64,000 bases of DNA. Source: Chitinophagaceae bacterium (lineage in GTDB: Bacteria; Bacteroidota; Bacteroidia; Chitinophagales; Chitinophagaceae). Below the pieces are notes generated by a model. That model was not told the DNA's origin, searched no databases, and saw only the letters and a program-made list of their open reading frames with translations. The stretch spans positions 1 through 64,000 of the forward strand of contig JADBXP010000011.1 of assembly GCA_020403455.1 (NCBI GenBank), written 5' to 3'. Positions 1-9,000 of the stretch are shown in pieces. The stretch's first letter is position 1. Each line of letters opens with the position of its first letter. Both the position numbers and the translations under genes were made by a program.

Positions 1-2880
1 CACTAGGTGTAAATACTCCTGCACTTACTCCTACACCACCGTAGTTTCCTCCGGCCGGCATACCACCACTCAACGCAATGGCTCCGCCATTCACGCAGGA
101 AGAACTCACCGGTAAAACCAAACTCACCGAAGGTGGTGGCAATACCGTAACCTCTGTCGTAGCTTCATTGTTACAACTTCCATTGTTATAACTATAAGTC
201 ACCGTATAACTACCCGGTGTACTCGATGATAAATCAATCTCACCCGTTACCGGATCAATAGCGAGTCCGGCATCTGCTGAATAAACCCCACCTGTTTGTC
301 CTACAGTATTGATACTAGCTGTTCCGATTGTACAATAGCTGGTCAATGGATATTGGATAACTGCCACCGGCAGGGGTAAAACGGTTACCCAGACATCATC
401 CTCTGATGTACAACCCGCTGCATCTGTCCCAATTACTTTGTAAAGTGTGGTTGTTAATGGGGAGGCCATGACTTCATGTCCCGTCACTGCAGACAATGCA
501 TAACTGGGTGACCAGCTATAAACCAAAGCATTGGATGCAGAGAGTATGATTGTATTTCCGGCACAAACAGTAATATCTGATCCCGCATCTACGTCTATGA
601 GCGGATTTATAGTTATTACATCGGTTGCACTGGATGTACAACCAGCTGCTGACGTATAGGTATAAGTAATGAGTTGTTGTCCCCTTCCTGCTGCTGAAGG
701 TGAAAATACTCCTCCGGATACAGCCGTACCTGAATAAACTCCACCCCCCGGCATTCCACCCGTCAGGGTGAAAGCATTTGTATTAATACATACTGTAGGC
801 GCTGGTAAATGAAGGGTTACGACAGGAGGTGATAAAATTTCAATATTGGTGGAGGTTACACCCGTACAAATACCATCTGAAAAAGTATAGGTAACCGTAT
901 AAATACCTGGCGTACTTCCCGCCAGATTAATATCACCCGTGCTGCTATTGATGGCTAGACCCGAACTAGAACTGAAGGTTCCGCCGGACTGTCCTATTCT
1001 ATTGACTGTGGCGGTTCCCATGGTACAGAAAGGAGACCCCGTGTAGCTGATACTGGCTTCAGGTAGGGACAGCACCAAAACACTTACCTGATCCTGGCTG
1101 GTGCAGCCATCATCATGAGTTGCCGTTACCGTATACATTGTATTCGTCAATGGGGATACAGCAACCTGAGCACCCCCAAGTGAACCAGGATTCCATTGAT
1201 AACTAACCGCTCCTATAGCCGTTAATGCTACTGTGCTTCCTGCACAGGTTGTTCTATCAGCAATGGCTTCTACGGGTGTAAGCGGACTCACAAAAATAGT
1301 TTGTGAAGCTGTTGCTATGCAGCCACCGACATCCGTAACAGTATAAACAATCGTATGGTAACCTCTGCCCGCAATACCCGGATCAAAACTTCCCACACTT
1401 ACGCCCGGTCCGGTGTATTGTCCGCCCAAAGGAGAGCCTCCTGATAAGCTAAATGAGGCACTCGTCAAACAAACCGAACTAAGTGGATCGAACGAAACTG
1501 ATGGCGGCGGAAGTATAGTTACTGCAGTTGTTGTAAATGAGGAGCATCCTCCATTGGTGAAAGTATAAGTAACCGTATAAGTTCCCGGATTGCTGTTGGC
1601 AAGATCTATGGTTCCGGTTGAAGGATCAATCATTAAGTCCGCAACTGCTGAATAGGTGCCGCCTGTTTGTCCGGATTGCATTACCGTTGCAGTCCCTTGT
1701 CGGCAGTAAGGATTTCCTCCATAAGCAATGGATGCAACAGGTGCGGATAATACACTTACTGTAATTGTTGCAGCAGAGGTGCAGCCACTGGCATTATCAA
1801 AGCCCGTTACAGTGTAAGTTGTAGTAGTCAGCGGTGATGCCAAAACTACAGCACCTGTAGTAGTCGACAACCCGGTTGCCGGTGACCAGGTAAAACCATC
1901 TGCCCTGCTAGCACTGATGGCAATTGTACCTCCGCTACACACAGCAACAGAAGGACCAACAGATACCGCTTCAATTGGATATACAGTTATGCTGTTGGTG
2001 GCGCTGTTTACACAGCCACCTGCATTGGTGAAACTATAGGTAATTTCATGGTTACCCCTTCCCGCTATGGAAGGATTAAAAGATCCGGCACTCACCCCGG
2101 GTCCAGAATATATTCCTCCTGCGGGTAAACCTCCGGTAAGACTAAAGGGTGTGCCCTCAAAACAAGAGCTTGGTAGTACTCCATTGAAACTTACTGAAGG
2201 GGGTGGCAGAATCGTAACTGATGCTTGTGTGAAATCAGTACAAACACCATTGCCATAGGTATACGTTACCGTATAAGTTCCCGGGGTACTTCCCGCAAGT
2301 TGAATGGTGCCATTTGTTGGATGTATGGATAAACCCGCTGGGGCAGTATAACTGCCTCCGGTCTGTCCTGTTAATACTACCGGGATTTGCTGGTTTCCGC
2401 AGTAAGGGCTTCCGGGATATGAAATAGATGCCGTTGCAGGTGGAACAACTGATACAATTACCTGGTCACTGCTTGCGCAATTGTTGGCATCGGTAGCCTG
2501 TACAGTGTAAGTTGTTGTGGTGACAGGGGTTGCCATTACTGAACTTCCCGATGTTGACGATAAATTGGTATTGGGTGACCATTGATAAATGACGGCATTG
2601 CTTGCGGTAAGCGGGATGGTAGTCCCGGCACATATGGTTACATCATTGCGGGCAAGTACTTGTTGTAAAGCATTTACAGTAATGGTACGGGAAGCTGAAT
2701 TCGAACACCCGGAACCATCGGTAAATGTGTATGTAATGGTGTGCGTTCCGGCACCGGCCAGGGAGGGAGTGAATGTCCCTCCGCTTATACCAGGACCACT
2801 ATAGGTGCCTCCTGCAGGTGTCCCTCCTGTTAAAGTAAATGGCACTGCATTGGAACAAACCGCAGTTACAGGTAGGGTTA
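1..2880 (-). repeat. Tandem ~690-bp coding repeats (Ig-like supermodules)
   Basis: The segment coding for the GQTGG motif recurs at about 291, 984, 1662 and 2358, giving periods of 693, 678 and 696 bp (231, 226 and 232 codons). All periods are multiples of three, so the reading frame is kept. Each period holds three beta-sandwich-like units of ~75-80 residues. Copies have diverged, so this is old repeat growth rather than a recent exact duplication. More copies probably lie beyond the left edge. Confidence 0.85.
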
Positions 2881-3937
2881 ATCCTACTGCCGGTAATGGA
2901 TTTAGCTGTACCACCATGCTATCTATGGAGGAACATCCCGGATTAGAAGTGAACGAAGTTCTTACGTAGTATTTCTGTTGAAATACACTACCGGTTGTAT
3001 TCGTTAACTGTACTATCGGATTTGAAATGGCCGGATTGGAAAGTCCGGTTGCAGGTGTCCAGGTATAGCTGTAACCGGCAGTTGGATTGGTTCCTATTTG
3101 TCCGTTGATTGTATTACAGGTGGCTGTAATTGAATTACCCGCCTCGGAAGGTGGCATATCCGTATAAATAATCGCATTCCGAATAGAATGGTTGTCTGTC
3201 TTTGCACCGGTACTTGCTGTGAATCCCAGATAACCGGAGAAATTAAACTGCTGAAAGCCGGTGATGTAAGTAGTACCATTCACCGCAACAGAAATATTTC
3301 CATTGTCATAAGTTATGACGGCTCTGTTGTATGAATTGGATCGAATGAATGATAGAATTCCGCCTATGTTTTCCCTGGTTGGTTGACTCCAACACTCATT
3401 GTATCCGGCCCCCCATCTGATTTCGATTTTAGGAACCCTACTCGATGAATTAGAGTTACAGTTATTGTAGGTATCAAAACAAATTTTTAAGCCATTGACT
3501 CCTGCAGGTAATCCCAGACCTTCCCCAATCACAAAACCCGATGGCGGGGCATCTAAAAAACTAAAGGCAATTCCATCTGCAGCTGTTCCCCCATTGATCC
3601 GAAAATCAAATTCAGCCCGCCACCTGCTACACATCGACAAGTTAATCGGCTGATTGAAGAAAATTCCTCCGCTTGAGTTGAGTCTGGCAGAAGTTAAAAG
3701 CAACTCACTGTTGTTGTTGTAAAGGACATTTCGCACCGCTGCCTCTCCATTCATAGTCCATCCGGTCGTATTCATCGGAATCCCTTCGAGGCGGGCGAAC
3801 ACATAGGTTTGTGCATGAAGATTAGTCCACACAATCGGACCAATCAGGAAACCCATCATGCACACAATGCGCAGAGATAATTGTTGGGTTCTTGTAAAAA
3901 ACGGAAAAAAATAGGAGATGCCGTATATAACAGCCAT
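1..3937 (-). CDS. Giant repeat surface protein with N-terminal L-type lectin domain (C-terminus outside window)
   Basis: The minus frame is open from 4039 to the left edge, so this is the first ~1,312 residues of a larger protein. A signal peptide ends near residue 42 (TNLHA-Q). Residues ~45-258 resemble an L-type (legume-lectin-like) beta-sandwich, with the blocks ADGIAFSFLD and GLKICFDTYNN. A PKD/Ig-like segment follows, then supermodules of ~230 residues repeated to the edge. Each supermodule carries YSGPGVS-like, YxWSP/ASPLTTTTYTV-like and GQTGG/PGTYTVTY-like units. Bacteroidota proteins of this build are usually type IX secretion cargo ending in a sorting or gliding-associated domain; that end is not visible here. 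The role is probably glycan binding or adhesion (inference). Start 3937 is the first ATG; ATGs at 3859 and 3856 would give a shorter signal peptide and are possible. Confidence 0.85.
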   Translation of the reverse strand, partial: MAVIYGISYFFPFFTRTQQLSLRIVCMMGFLIGPIVWTNLHAQTYVFARLEGIPMNTTGWTMNGEAAVRNVLYNNNSELLLTSARLNSSGGIFFNQPINLSMCSRWRAEFDFRINGGTAADGIAFSFLDAPPSGFVIGEGLGLPAGVNGLKICFDTYNNCNSNSSSRVPKIEIRWGAGYNECWSQPTRENIGGILSFIRSNSYNRAVITYDNGNISVAVNGTTYITGFQQFNFSGYLGFTASTGAKTDNHSIRNAIIYTDMPPSEAGNSITATCNTINGQIGTNPTAGYSYTWTPATGLSNPAISNPIVQLTNTTGSVFQQKYYVRTSFTSNPGCSSIDSMVVQLNPLPAVGLTLPVTAVCSNAVPFTLTGGTPAGGTYSGPGISGGTFTPSLAGAGTHTITYTFTDGSGCSNSASRTITVNALQQVLARNDVTICAGTTIPLTASNAVIYQWSPNTNLSSTSGSSVMATPVTTTTYTVQATDANNCASSDQVIVSVVPPATASISYPGSPYCGNQQIPVVLTGQTGGSYTAPAGLSIHPTNGTIQLAGSTPGTYTVTYTYGNGVCTDFTQASVTILPPPSVSFNGVLPSSCFEGTPFSLTGGLPAGGIYSGPGVSAGSFNPSIAGRGNHEITYSFTNAGGCVNSATNSITVYPIEAVSVGPSVAVCSGGTIAISASRADGFTWSPATGLSTTTGAVVLASPLTTTTYTVTGFDNASGCTSAATITVSVLSAPVASIAYGGNPYCRQGTATVMQSGQTGGTYSAVADLMIDPSTGTIDLANSNPGTYTVTYTFTNGGCSSFTTTAVTILPPPSVSFDPLSSVCLTSASFSLSGGSPLGGQYTGPGVSVGSFDPGIAGRGYHTIVYTVTDVGGCIATASQTIFVSPLTPVEAIADRTTCAGSTVALTAIGAVSYQWNPGSLGGAQVAVSPLTNTMYTVTATHDDGCTSQDQVSVLVLSLPEASISYTGSPFCTMGTATVNRIGQSGGTFSSSSGLAINSSTGDINLAGSTPGIYTVTYTFSDGICTGVTSTNIEILSPPVVTLHLPAPTVCINTNAFTLTGGMPGGGVYSGTAVSGGVFSPSAAGRGQQLITYTYTSAAGCTSSATDVITINPLIDVDAGSDITVCAGNTIILSASNALVYSWSPSYALSAVTGHEVMASPLTTTLYKVIGTDAAGCTSEDDVWVTVLPLPVAVIQYPLTSYCTIGTASINTVGQTGGVYSADAGLAIDPVTGEIDLSSSTPGSYTVTYSYNNGSCNNEATTEVTVLPPPSVSLVLPVSSSCVNGGAIALSGGMPAGGNYGGVGVSAGVFTPS

Positions 3938-4452
3938 GGCTGCCCGAAATAGGGGCACACGGAGGATATAGGATATCGGATATTGGATGGTCTTCTTTTT
4001 ACTAAGTGGCTCCGCATTTTTATTGCGGAATTTGTTTTAGCAAAAGCGCTCTGCAGGTTACCCGTAGGAGCTATTCAAAGATACAATAACATAAGACATT
4101 CCACCTCAATTCACGCCCGAAATTGTGCGCTGTCTGCTCAGAAATGACCCGTTTGGGCGCATCCTTAAGTCGCCATTAACATATACAAAAAAGTTACATG
4201 CTTTTTGCCTGAAAATTCAGCTGAAACAGAGTAGTCCCAATTTGATAAATATCCCCTAAAGTAATCTTCAACAAGTATCATTCAGTTAGCGCAATTTTTA
4301 CGGTATAAAAACCAGTTAATTTGCCTTGTATTCACTGTTTAATTTTAGAAAAGAAACCGCTTTTTTGCTAAAAAACTATCCATTGGATACATCCAATTAT
4401 TTAAATTTTTTCTACTATATTCACTCTCATATTTAACAACCAATACTTGATT
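3938..4452. other. Intergenic region between the giant surface gene and the DUF898 gene
   Basis: About 515 bp between divergent genes. It holds the long leader and an exact promoter box of the left gene (4076-4083), a short imperfect repeat of GGATAT-like units (3961-3988) and a small GC stem (4011-4029). No open frame here looks like a protein. The right part is AT-rich and must hold the promoter of the DUF898 gene, but I see no exact TAnnTTTG box for it. Confidence 0.6.
4076..4083 (-). promoter_or_regulatory. Bacteroidota -7 promoter box (TATCTTTG) of the lectin-repeat gene
   Basis: On the minus strand TATCTTTG matches TAnnTTTG exactly. A TTG lies ~23 bp upstream as a loose -33 element. 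Transcription from here would give a leader of ~140 nt before the start at 3937. Confidence 0.5.
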
Positions 4453-5388
4453 ATGCAATATGTACTTCGCCATTGGGGAAAAGGCTTTGACTTTTTTAAA
4501 ATTCAAATAGTGAATTTTCTGCTCCAGATTGTTACTCTCGGTTTGTATTACCCCTGGGCAAAAGCCAATACACTGGAATACCTTTATTCGCACACAACAC
4601 TACAGGATCACCCCTTCTCATTCTCGGGTACGGGGAAGGAGATGTTCAGAGGATATGTGAAATTACTGGTCTTCATGGGTATTTTATTTAGCCTGTTTTT
4701 TATTCTTGTTACCAATAACATGGGTGGCTGGGGGCTGTTACTGATTTACCTGACCTTATTCTTACTCATTCCTTTGGCTTTGCATGGATCCTATCGTTAT
4801 CGAATGGCAAAAACCAGTTGGCGGGGCATTCGTTTTGGATATACCGGGAACCGGGGTGAATTGTTCACTCTTTTCATCGTTGGCTTATTTCTAACCATAA
4901 TAACTCTTGGCATCTATGGCCCCTGGTTTTATATGAAACTGCGCAGGTATATAATTGGTAACATCAAAATGGGGGATGCGCATTTTTCATATTCCGGCAA
5001 TGGAGGCGACTTCTTCGTCCTTAATCTTGTTGGCTATATTCTGAGTATTTTTACTTTGGGTATCTACATGTTTTGGTGGCAGCGAGATCTGTTTCGTTTT
5101 TTCGTCAACAACCTGCGTATGCAGAAAGGTGATCAAGTGGTAAGATTCCAATCTACTGCGAGTGCGGGAGATTTTTTTTCTTTTATAGTGATTAATCTGC
5201 TCATCGTAGTATTCACCTTGGGATTGGGTATTCCATGGGTGATCATCCGATCACTTCAATTTGTTACAGAGCACATTCAAATGCAAGGAAACATTTCTTT
5301 GGAAGAGCTTCAACAGGAACAAGAAGATTTTGGTGATGCGGCCGGGGAAGATGTTATTGACTGGCTTAATTTTGACCTAATCATTTGA
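4453..5388 (+). CDS. DUF898 (YjgN-like) membrane protein
   Basis: About 311 residues with repeated hydrophobic segments and the aromatic signatures of DUF898, such as LGLYYPWAK, FTLGIYMFWWQ and FSYSGNGGDFF. It looks like an internally repeated multi-pass inner-membrane protein: the pattern 'F-x-F-S-G-x-G' followed by 'TLGIY-x-x-W' occurs three times. The biochemical role of the family is unknown. The next gene, an M48 peptidase, starts 17 bp after the stop, so the two are very likely co-transcribed. The frame also allows a TTG start two codons earlier (4447); I prefer the ATG. The last ~25 residues are acidic (ELQQEQEDFGDAAGED). Confidence 0.85.
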   Translation: MQYVLRHWGKGFDFFKIQIVNFLLQIVTLGLYYPWAKANTLEYLYSHTTLQDHPFSFSGTGKEMFRGYVKLLVFMGILFSLFFILVTNNMGGWGLLLIYLTLFLLIPLALHGSYRYRMAKTSWRGIRFGYTGNRGELFTLFIVGLFLTIITLGIYGPWFYMKLRRYIIGNIKMGDAHFSYSGNGGDFFVLNLVGYILSIFTLGIYMFWWQRDLFRFFVNNLRMQKGDQVVRFQSTASAGDFFSFIVINLLIVVFTLGLGIPWVIIRSLQFVTEHIQMQGNISLEELQQEQEDFGDAAGEDVIDWLNFDLII

Positions 5389-5405
5389 GAAAAATCACTT
5401 GATGT

Positions 5406-6485
5406 ATGAACTGGGAAGGAAATTTCACCTACTTCAATGGTTCGGTGGCCAAGCCGTATGAAGTAAAGGTAGTTTTATATGAAGATGTGATATCCATATC
5501 AGATCCCAACCATCCGGATGCACGTGAAATTTATTACCCTTTGCAATCTTGTAGTTTTAAAGTACTGAGAAACCAGGCACACGTTTTTCTTCAAAAAGGA
5601 AATGCAGAGCACTTGGTTATTCCAATCGAAGATCCTGTATTCCTCCAACTCCAATCGCGCATTCAAGAGGGACATACCGGCTGGTTCAGAAAAACCTATC
5701 AAAAAAAGGGATGGGTATTAATGGGATTGATTGTGCTGGTCCTTTTCGGATTGATGCTACTGGCATTCCGTGGACTTCCTCCTTTACTGGTGAGATTAAT
5801 TCCTGTAAAACAAGAAATAATCTGGGGGCAACAAATCTATGAGGCAGTGATGGAAGATGCCGTTATAGACATTGCCGGAACTGAATTGCTGCGCAAGTTT
5901 GCTTCGAACTATCCGCTGAGCAATACTTATCCTATTCAATTGACATTGGTAAAAGATACCATTGCCAATGCTTTTGCTGTACCCGGTGGGAATATTGTGG
6001 TCCATTCAGGCCTCATCGCGTCTTTAAAGAATCCCGAAGAACTCTATGCGCTTCTTTCACATGAGGCCACTCATGTAAACCGTAGACATAGCCTGCGACA
6101 AATGTTGGGGAACCTCACCGGAAGTTATCTTTTATCGATGCTTGGCACCAACTTTGGTGGTTTGGGGAATACCTTGATCAACCAGGCAGGTATGCTGCAA
6201 TCTTTGAGTTATTCTCGCCAGTTGGAAGCAGAAGCCGATTGGGAGGGGCAGGAATTAATGGTGAAGAATGGAACCAACCCGGCGGGCATGACTGAATTAA
6301 TGGAATCCCTGCAAGCAGCACATCCTGCCCTAAACAGTAATCTCTCTTTTCTCAGCACACACCCCGTTAGTGCCAATAGAATAAAAAGCTCGAAGGAATT
6401 TTCTCAAAAAAGTAAATTCATCGCAAGAGCTCCCAACCCCGTTGTTAGGGAAGCTTGGAATTCCCTTAAAAAAAGATATCCCTGA
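5406..6485 (+). CDS. M48 family membrane-anchored metallopeptidase
   Basis: 359 residues. The N-terminal ~95 residues form a soluble domain, followed by one transmembrane helix (~103-122) and a C-terminal M48 peptidase domain. The zinc motif HEATH sits at residues 219-223, and the third ligand is probably Glu in QLEAEADWEG near 276. The family comprises zinc endopeptidases of the Oma1/HtpX/BepA group that act on membrane or envelope proteins; this member should face the periplasm. It follows the DUF898 gene by 17 bp, a pairing also known in other bacteria, which suggests that DUF898 is its partner or substrate (inference). Its stop lies 3 bp from the convergent M28 gene stop. Confidence 0.9.
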   Translation: MNWEGNFTYFNGSVAKPYEVKVVLYEDVISISDPNHPDAREIYYPLQSCSFKVLRNQAHVFLQKGNAEHLVIPIEDPVFLQLQSRIQEGHTGWFRKTYQKKGWVLMGLIVLVLFGLMLLAFRGLPPLLVRLIPVKQEIIWGQQIYEAVMEDAVIDIAGTELLRKFASNYPLSNTYPIQLTLVKDTIANAFAVPGGNIVVHSGLIASLKNPEELYALLSHEATHVNRRHSLRQMLGNLTGSYLLSMLGTNFGGLGNTLINQAGMLQSLSYSRQLEAEADWEGQELMVKNGTNPAGMTELMESLQAAHPALNSNLSFLSTHPVSANRIKSSKEFSQKSKFIARAPNPVVREAWNSLKKRYP

Positions 6486-6488
6486 TCT

Positions 6489-8060
6489 TTATTCTACCGG
6501 TCCGATGCGTATGGCCTTCACCGGTTTGGGCCATGAATTGATGGGTTGTCCGTTTCTGTCGGTTGCATTGCCGGGTATGGGTGCTCTGTCACGCGGGAGA
6601 GTCTCAGGATCTTCACATGCCATATACACCAACATTGCTACCAGCAAGGCATTGTTTTGTAAATCATCAAAGACAATTTTATCATAGGTATCGCGGTTGG
6701 TATGCCAGGTATAATTGAAATAAGACCAGCTCAGTGAGGAGAGCGAAAATCCAGGTGCGCCGACTGCTACAAAAGAAGCAAAGTCACTTCCTCCTCCACC
6801 CGGAGATCCCGGAAAATTCCTGCTGATGCGATTTTTAATCGTATCCGGCACAGCTGCGAGCCAACGAGAAAAAAAAGTTCCTGATTGCTGAAACCCTTGT
6901 CCGGATATATTCACTATACGACCGGTTCCATTGTCCTGATTGAACAAGGCCTGCAAATGGTCCACAACTTCGGGATGATCTTCCACAAATGCTCTGGACC
7001 CGTTGAGTCCCTGCTCTTCGCTGCCCCAATGGCCGGCAATAATCGTTCTCTTGGGATTGGGATACACTTTTTTGAGTATGCGCATGGCTTCCATCATGAT
7101 CAGGGTGCCTGTGCCGTTATCAGTTGCTCCTGTGGCTCCATCCCAACTATCAAAGTGTGCGGAGAGCATCACATACTCACCCTGCTTCTCCCCTCCTTTC
7201 ATCTCTGCCAGTGTATTGTACACCGGAATTAAATTTCCGTGTCGGGAAGTGCTGGTTAAATGCAACAAAGGAGGCATACCTGATTCAGCCAAACGATACA
7301 ACAAACCGTAATCTTCTAAAGCTATATCGATGGTTGGAATTTTTTTAGTGGAAGCACTAAAAATCTTATCTACGCCAAATCCGGAGGACCAGTTATGGGT
7401 GAGAATGGCAATGGCACCTGCATCTTCCAACTTCTTTACCAACTGCCTGAAGTTGAGTCCGGTTTTACTGATGCGGTTGCGCCAAGCAGCTGTTTGCGCC
7501 AACCTTTCCTTTTTCATTTTATCGAAAGACTCCTTGAGTGCAAACTCCTGCCAGTTGTAGTCTGGTCTGCCTGTTGGTTGTGGCATAGAGATCATGACCA
7601 TCTTTCCTTTCACTGTTTTCATCCATTCGGCATAAGCTGATGAATCTGCAAGATCCGGTAAGATTATCGCCTCACCTTTTACACCTCTTTTTTTGGTGGC
7701 AGGACTCCACGCGAGTTGGGTACATTCGATGGTATGAAGTCGGGGTGTGAGCATGTCCAGATGTGTTATCCCTCTCTCCCAATCCTTCCATTGCCCCCAA
7801 GCTTCATTTCTTGCCTGTATTCCCCAACCGGCATAAGTGTTCACTGCCCAATCATTGGCTTTTTGCATCTGAGGTGTTCCCACCAGCCGCGGGCCAATCT
7901 GGTCCATCAATTCATGTCCCATTCGCTTCAAAGCGGAATTTTGGGTACCCTCTTTAATAATGGCATCAATGACCGGATTGTTTTGAGCCAGTGTTTGAAT
8001 AAAAAACATCGAACTAAAAATTCCTATAACAATTAGCCTTGAGATGGAGTGCAGTTGCAT
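6489..8060 (-). CDS. Secreted M28 family zinc peptidase with PA-like insert
   Basis: 523 residues from the chosen start, with signal peptide MQLHSISRLIVIGIFSSMFF..TLAQ. A PA-like segment lies in the middle (EDAGAIAILTHNW). The C-terminal M28 domain shows the co-catalytic zinc ligands in AHFDSWDG, TDNGTGT, GSEEQG and YTWHTNRDT. The family comprises aminopeptidases or carboxypeptidases (glutamate carboxypeptidase II-like) working in the periplasm or outside the cell. A longer frame reaches 8126, but that start would lie in the terminator hairpin of the upstream gene, so 8060 is preferred. Confidence 0.9.
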   Translation of the reverse strand: MQLHSISRLIVIGIFSSMFFIQTLAQNNPVIDAIIKEGTQNSALKRMGHELMDQIGPRLVGTPQMQKANDWAVNTYAGWGIQARNEAWGQWKDWERGITHLDMLTPRLHTIECTQLAWSPATKKRGVKGEAIILPDLADSSAYAEWMKTVKGKMVMISMPQPTGRPDYNWQEFALKESFDKMKKERLAQTAAWRNRISKTGLNFRQLVKKLEDAGAIAILTHNWSSGFGVDKIFSASTKKIPTIDIALEDYGLLYRLAESGMPPLLHLTSTSRHGNLIPVYNTLAEMKGGEKQGEYVMLSAHFDSWDGATGATDNGTGTLIMMEAMRILKKVYPNPKRTIIAGHWGSEEQGLNGSRAFVEDHPEVVDHLQALFNQDNGTGRIVNISGQGFQQSGTFFSRWLAAVPDTIKNRISRNFPGSPGGGGSDFASFVAVGAPGFSLSSLSWSYFNYTWHTNRDTYDKIVFDDLQNNALLVAMLVYMACEDPETLPRDRAPIPGNATDRNGQPINSWPKPVKAIRIGPVE

Positions 8061-8091
8061 ACTGTCAGTGTTTATGTGTTGTAATATACCG

Positions 8092-8132
8092 AATAAAACA
8101 AAACATGTCATGCACTTTTGGTACATGACATG
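8092..8132 (-). terminator. Rho-independent terminator after the 8154-8963 lipoprotein gene
   Basis: Perfect 9-bp arms CATGTCATG (8104-8112) and CATGACATG (8124-8132). On the minus strand they are followed by TTTTGTTTTATT. It lies between the lipoprotein stop and the M28 start and separates the two transcripts. Confidence 0.7.
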
Positions 8133-8153
8133 CTTCTATACTATGAAAGAAAA

Positions 8154-8963
8154 TTATTTCTTACCGGGAACTACAAAAGACACCACAGGTGAACTTTTGG
8201 GGGAAAGACAAGGAAATACAGTCAAACCGGAAATAGGATCCTCATAATCATCAGCATATCTTCCGTCGCCATATGCCCGAATATATACTGTTTGTCCGGG
8301 TTCAAATCCTTTGGAAACAAACCAGCTGATTTTAAAATTATCATTCTCCACAATGTCCTCCTTTCCTGTATAATACTGTTTCTCTGTCACGGAATAACTC
8401 GTAGAACTAACATCAGGAGAAGTACTCATAAAAAAGCGTACTGCCTTTTCGCCGTTTGAATTGTTGGCAAAAACCGGATTGAACAATATACCTTCTTCAA
8501 CCAGGCCGATGGCCAACAAATTCTGCATGGTTGGAAAGGCTTCACTCCATTTGCGAATAGCAAGTTTGGAAATATCAAGTGTGGAGACCATGCTAATTTG
8601 CCTGGTTGCTGCTACAACAGTCGTAGCATGATTCACAGCGCCATGGTAAAGTCCCATAATACGAGAGGTACCAAAGCCGGCTTTTGATATTGTGAGATCA
8701 TACGTACCAAAAGGGATAGAGTCCAGAGTCCATCTACCTTGGCTATTCGATTGGGTAGAAACATTGGTTTGATCGATTGTAATGGTAACACCACTGCCAT
8801 CAGCAATTGATTTGCCATCCATATCATACAAACGGATTCCACCGGATATATTTCCGCGTCTTTTTTCGGCCTGTATCACATCAGGAACCGTAATGGAATG
8901 CTGGTTGCTATTCTTGTTACAGGCTAATAACAATATCAAAGCAATGCCAAGAGATTTTTTCAT
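8154..8963 (-). CDS. Lipoprotein with carboxypeptidase-regulatory-like domain
   Basis: 269 residues starting MKKSLGIALILLLAC, a lipobox with the acceptor Cys at position 15. Residues ~38-100 look like a CarboxypepD_reg-like/Cna-B-type beta-sandwich (GNISGGIRLYDMDGK ... GTYDLTISKAGFG). The C-terminal half is not recognised. It is probably outer-membrane anchored. A 30-residue upstream extension of the frame would overlap the SDR gene and lacks signal features, so it is rejected. It lies 37 bp after the SDR gene at 9001 but ends in its own terminator. Function unknown. Confidence 0.75.
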   Translation of the reverse strand: MKKSLGIALILLLACNKNSNQHSITVPDVIQAEKRRGNISGGIRLYDMDGKSIADGSGVTITIDQTNVSTQSNSQGRWTLDSIPFGTYDLTISKAGFGTSRIMGLYHGAVNHATTVVAATRQISMVSTLDISKLAIRKWSEAFPTMQNLLAIGLVEEGILFNPVFANNSNGEKAVRFFMSTSPDVSSTSYSVTEKQYYTGKEDIVENDNFKISWFVSKGFEPGQTVYIRAYGDGRYADDYEDPISGLTVFPCLSPKSSPVVSFVVPGKK

Positions 8964-9000
8964 TTGCGTTGGGTTTAGGGCATGAAAATAGGAAAAATTC

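Noticed and set aside
2067..2804. Plus-strand open frames within the repeat gene
   Set aside because: They are antisense shadows of the repeat modules, with Pro/Gly-rich nonsense-like translation.
1..2880. Regular repeats considered as a CRISPR or satellite array
   Set aside because: The period is ~690 bp, always a multiple of three, copies are diverged and translate to Ig-like modules of one protein.
4011..4029. Stem CCGCA...TGCGG as a terminator
   Set aside because: Short stem between divergent genes, with no gene ending there on either strand.
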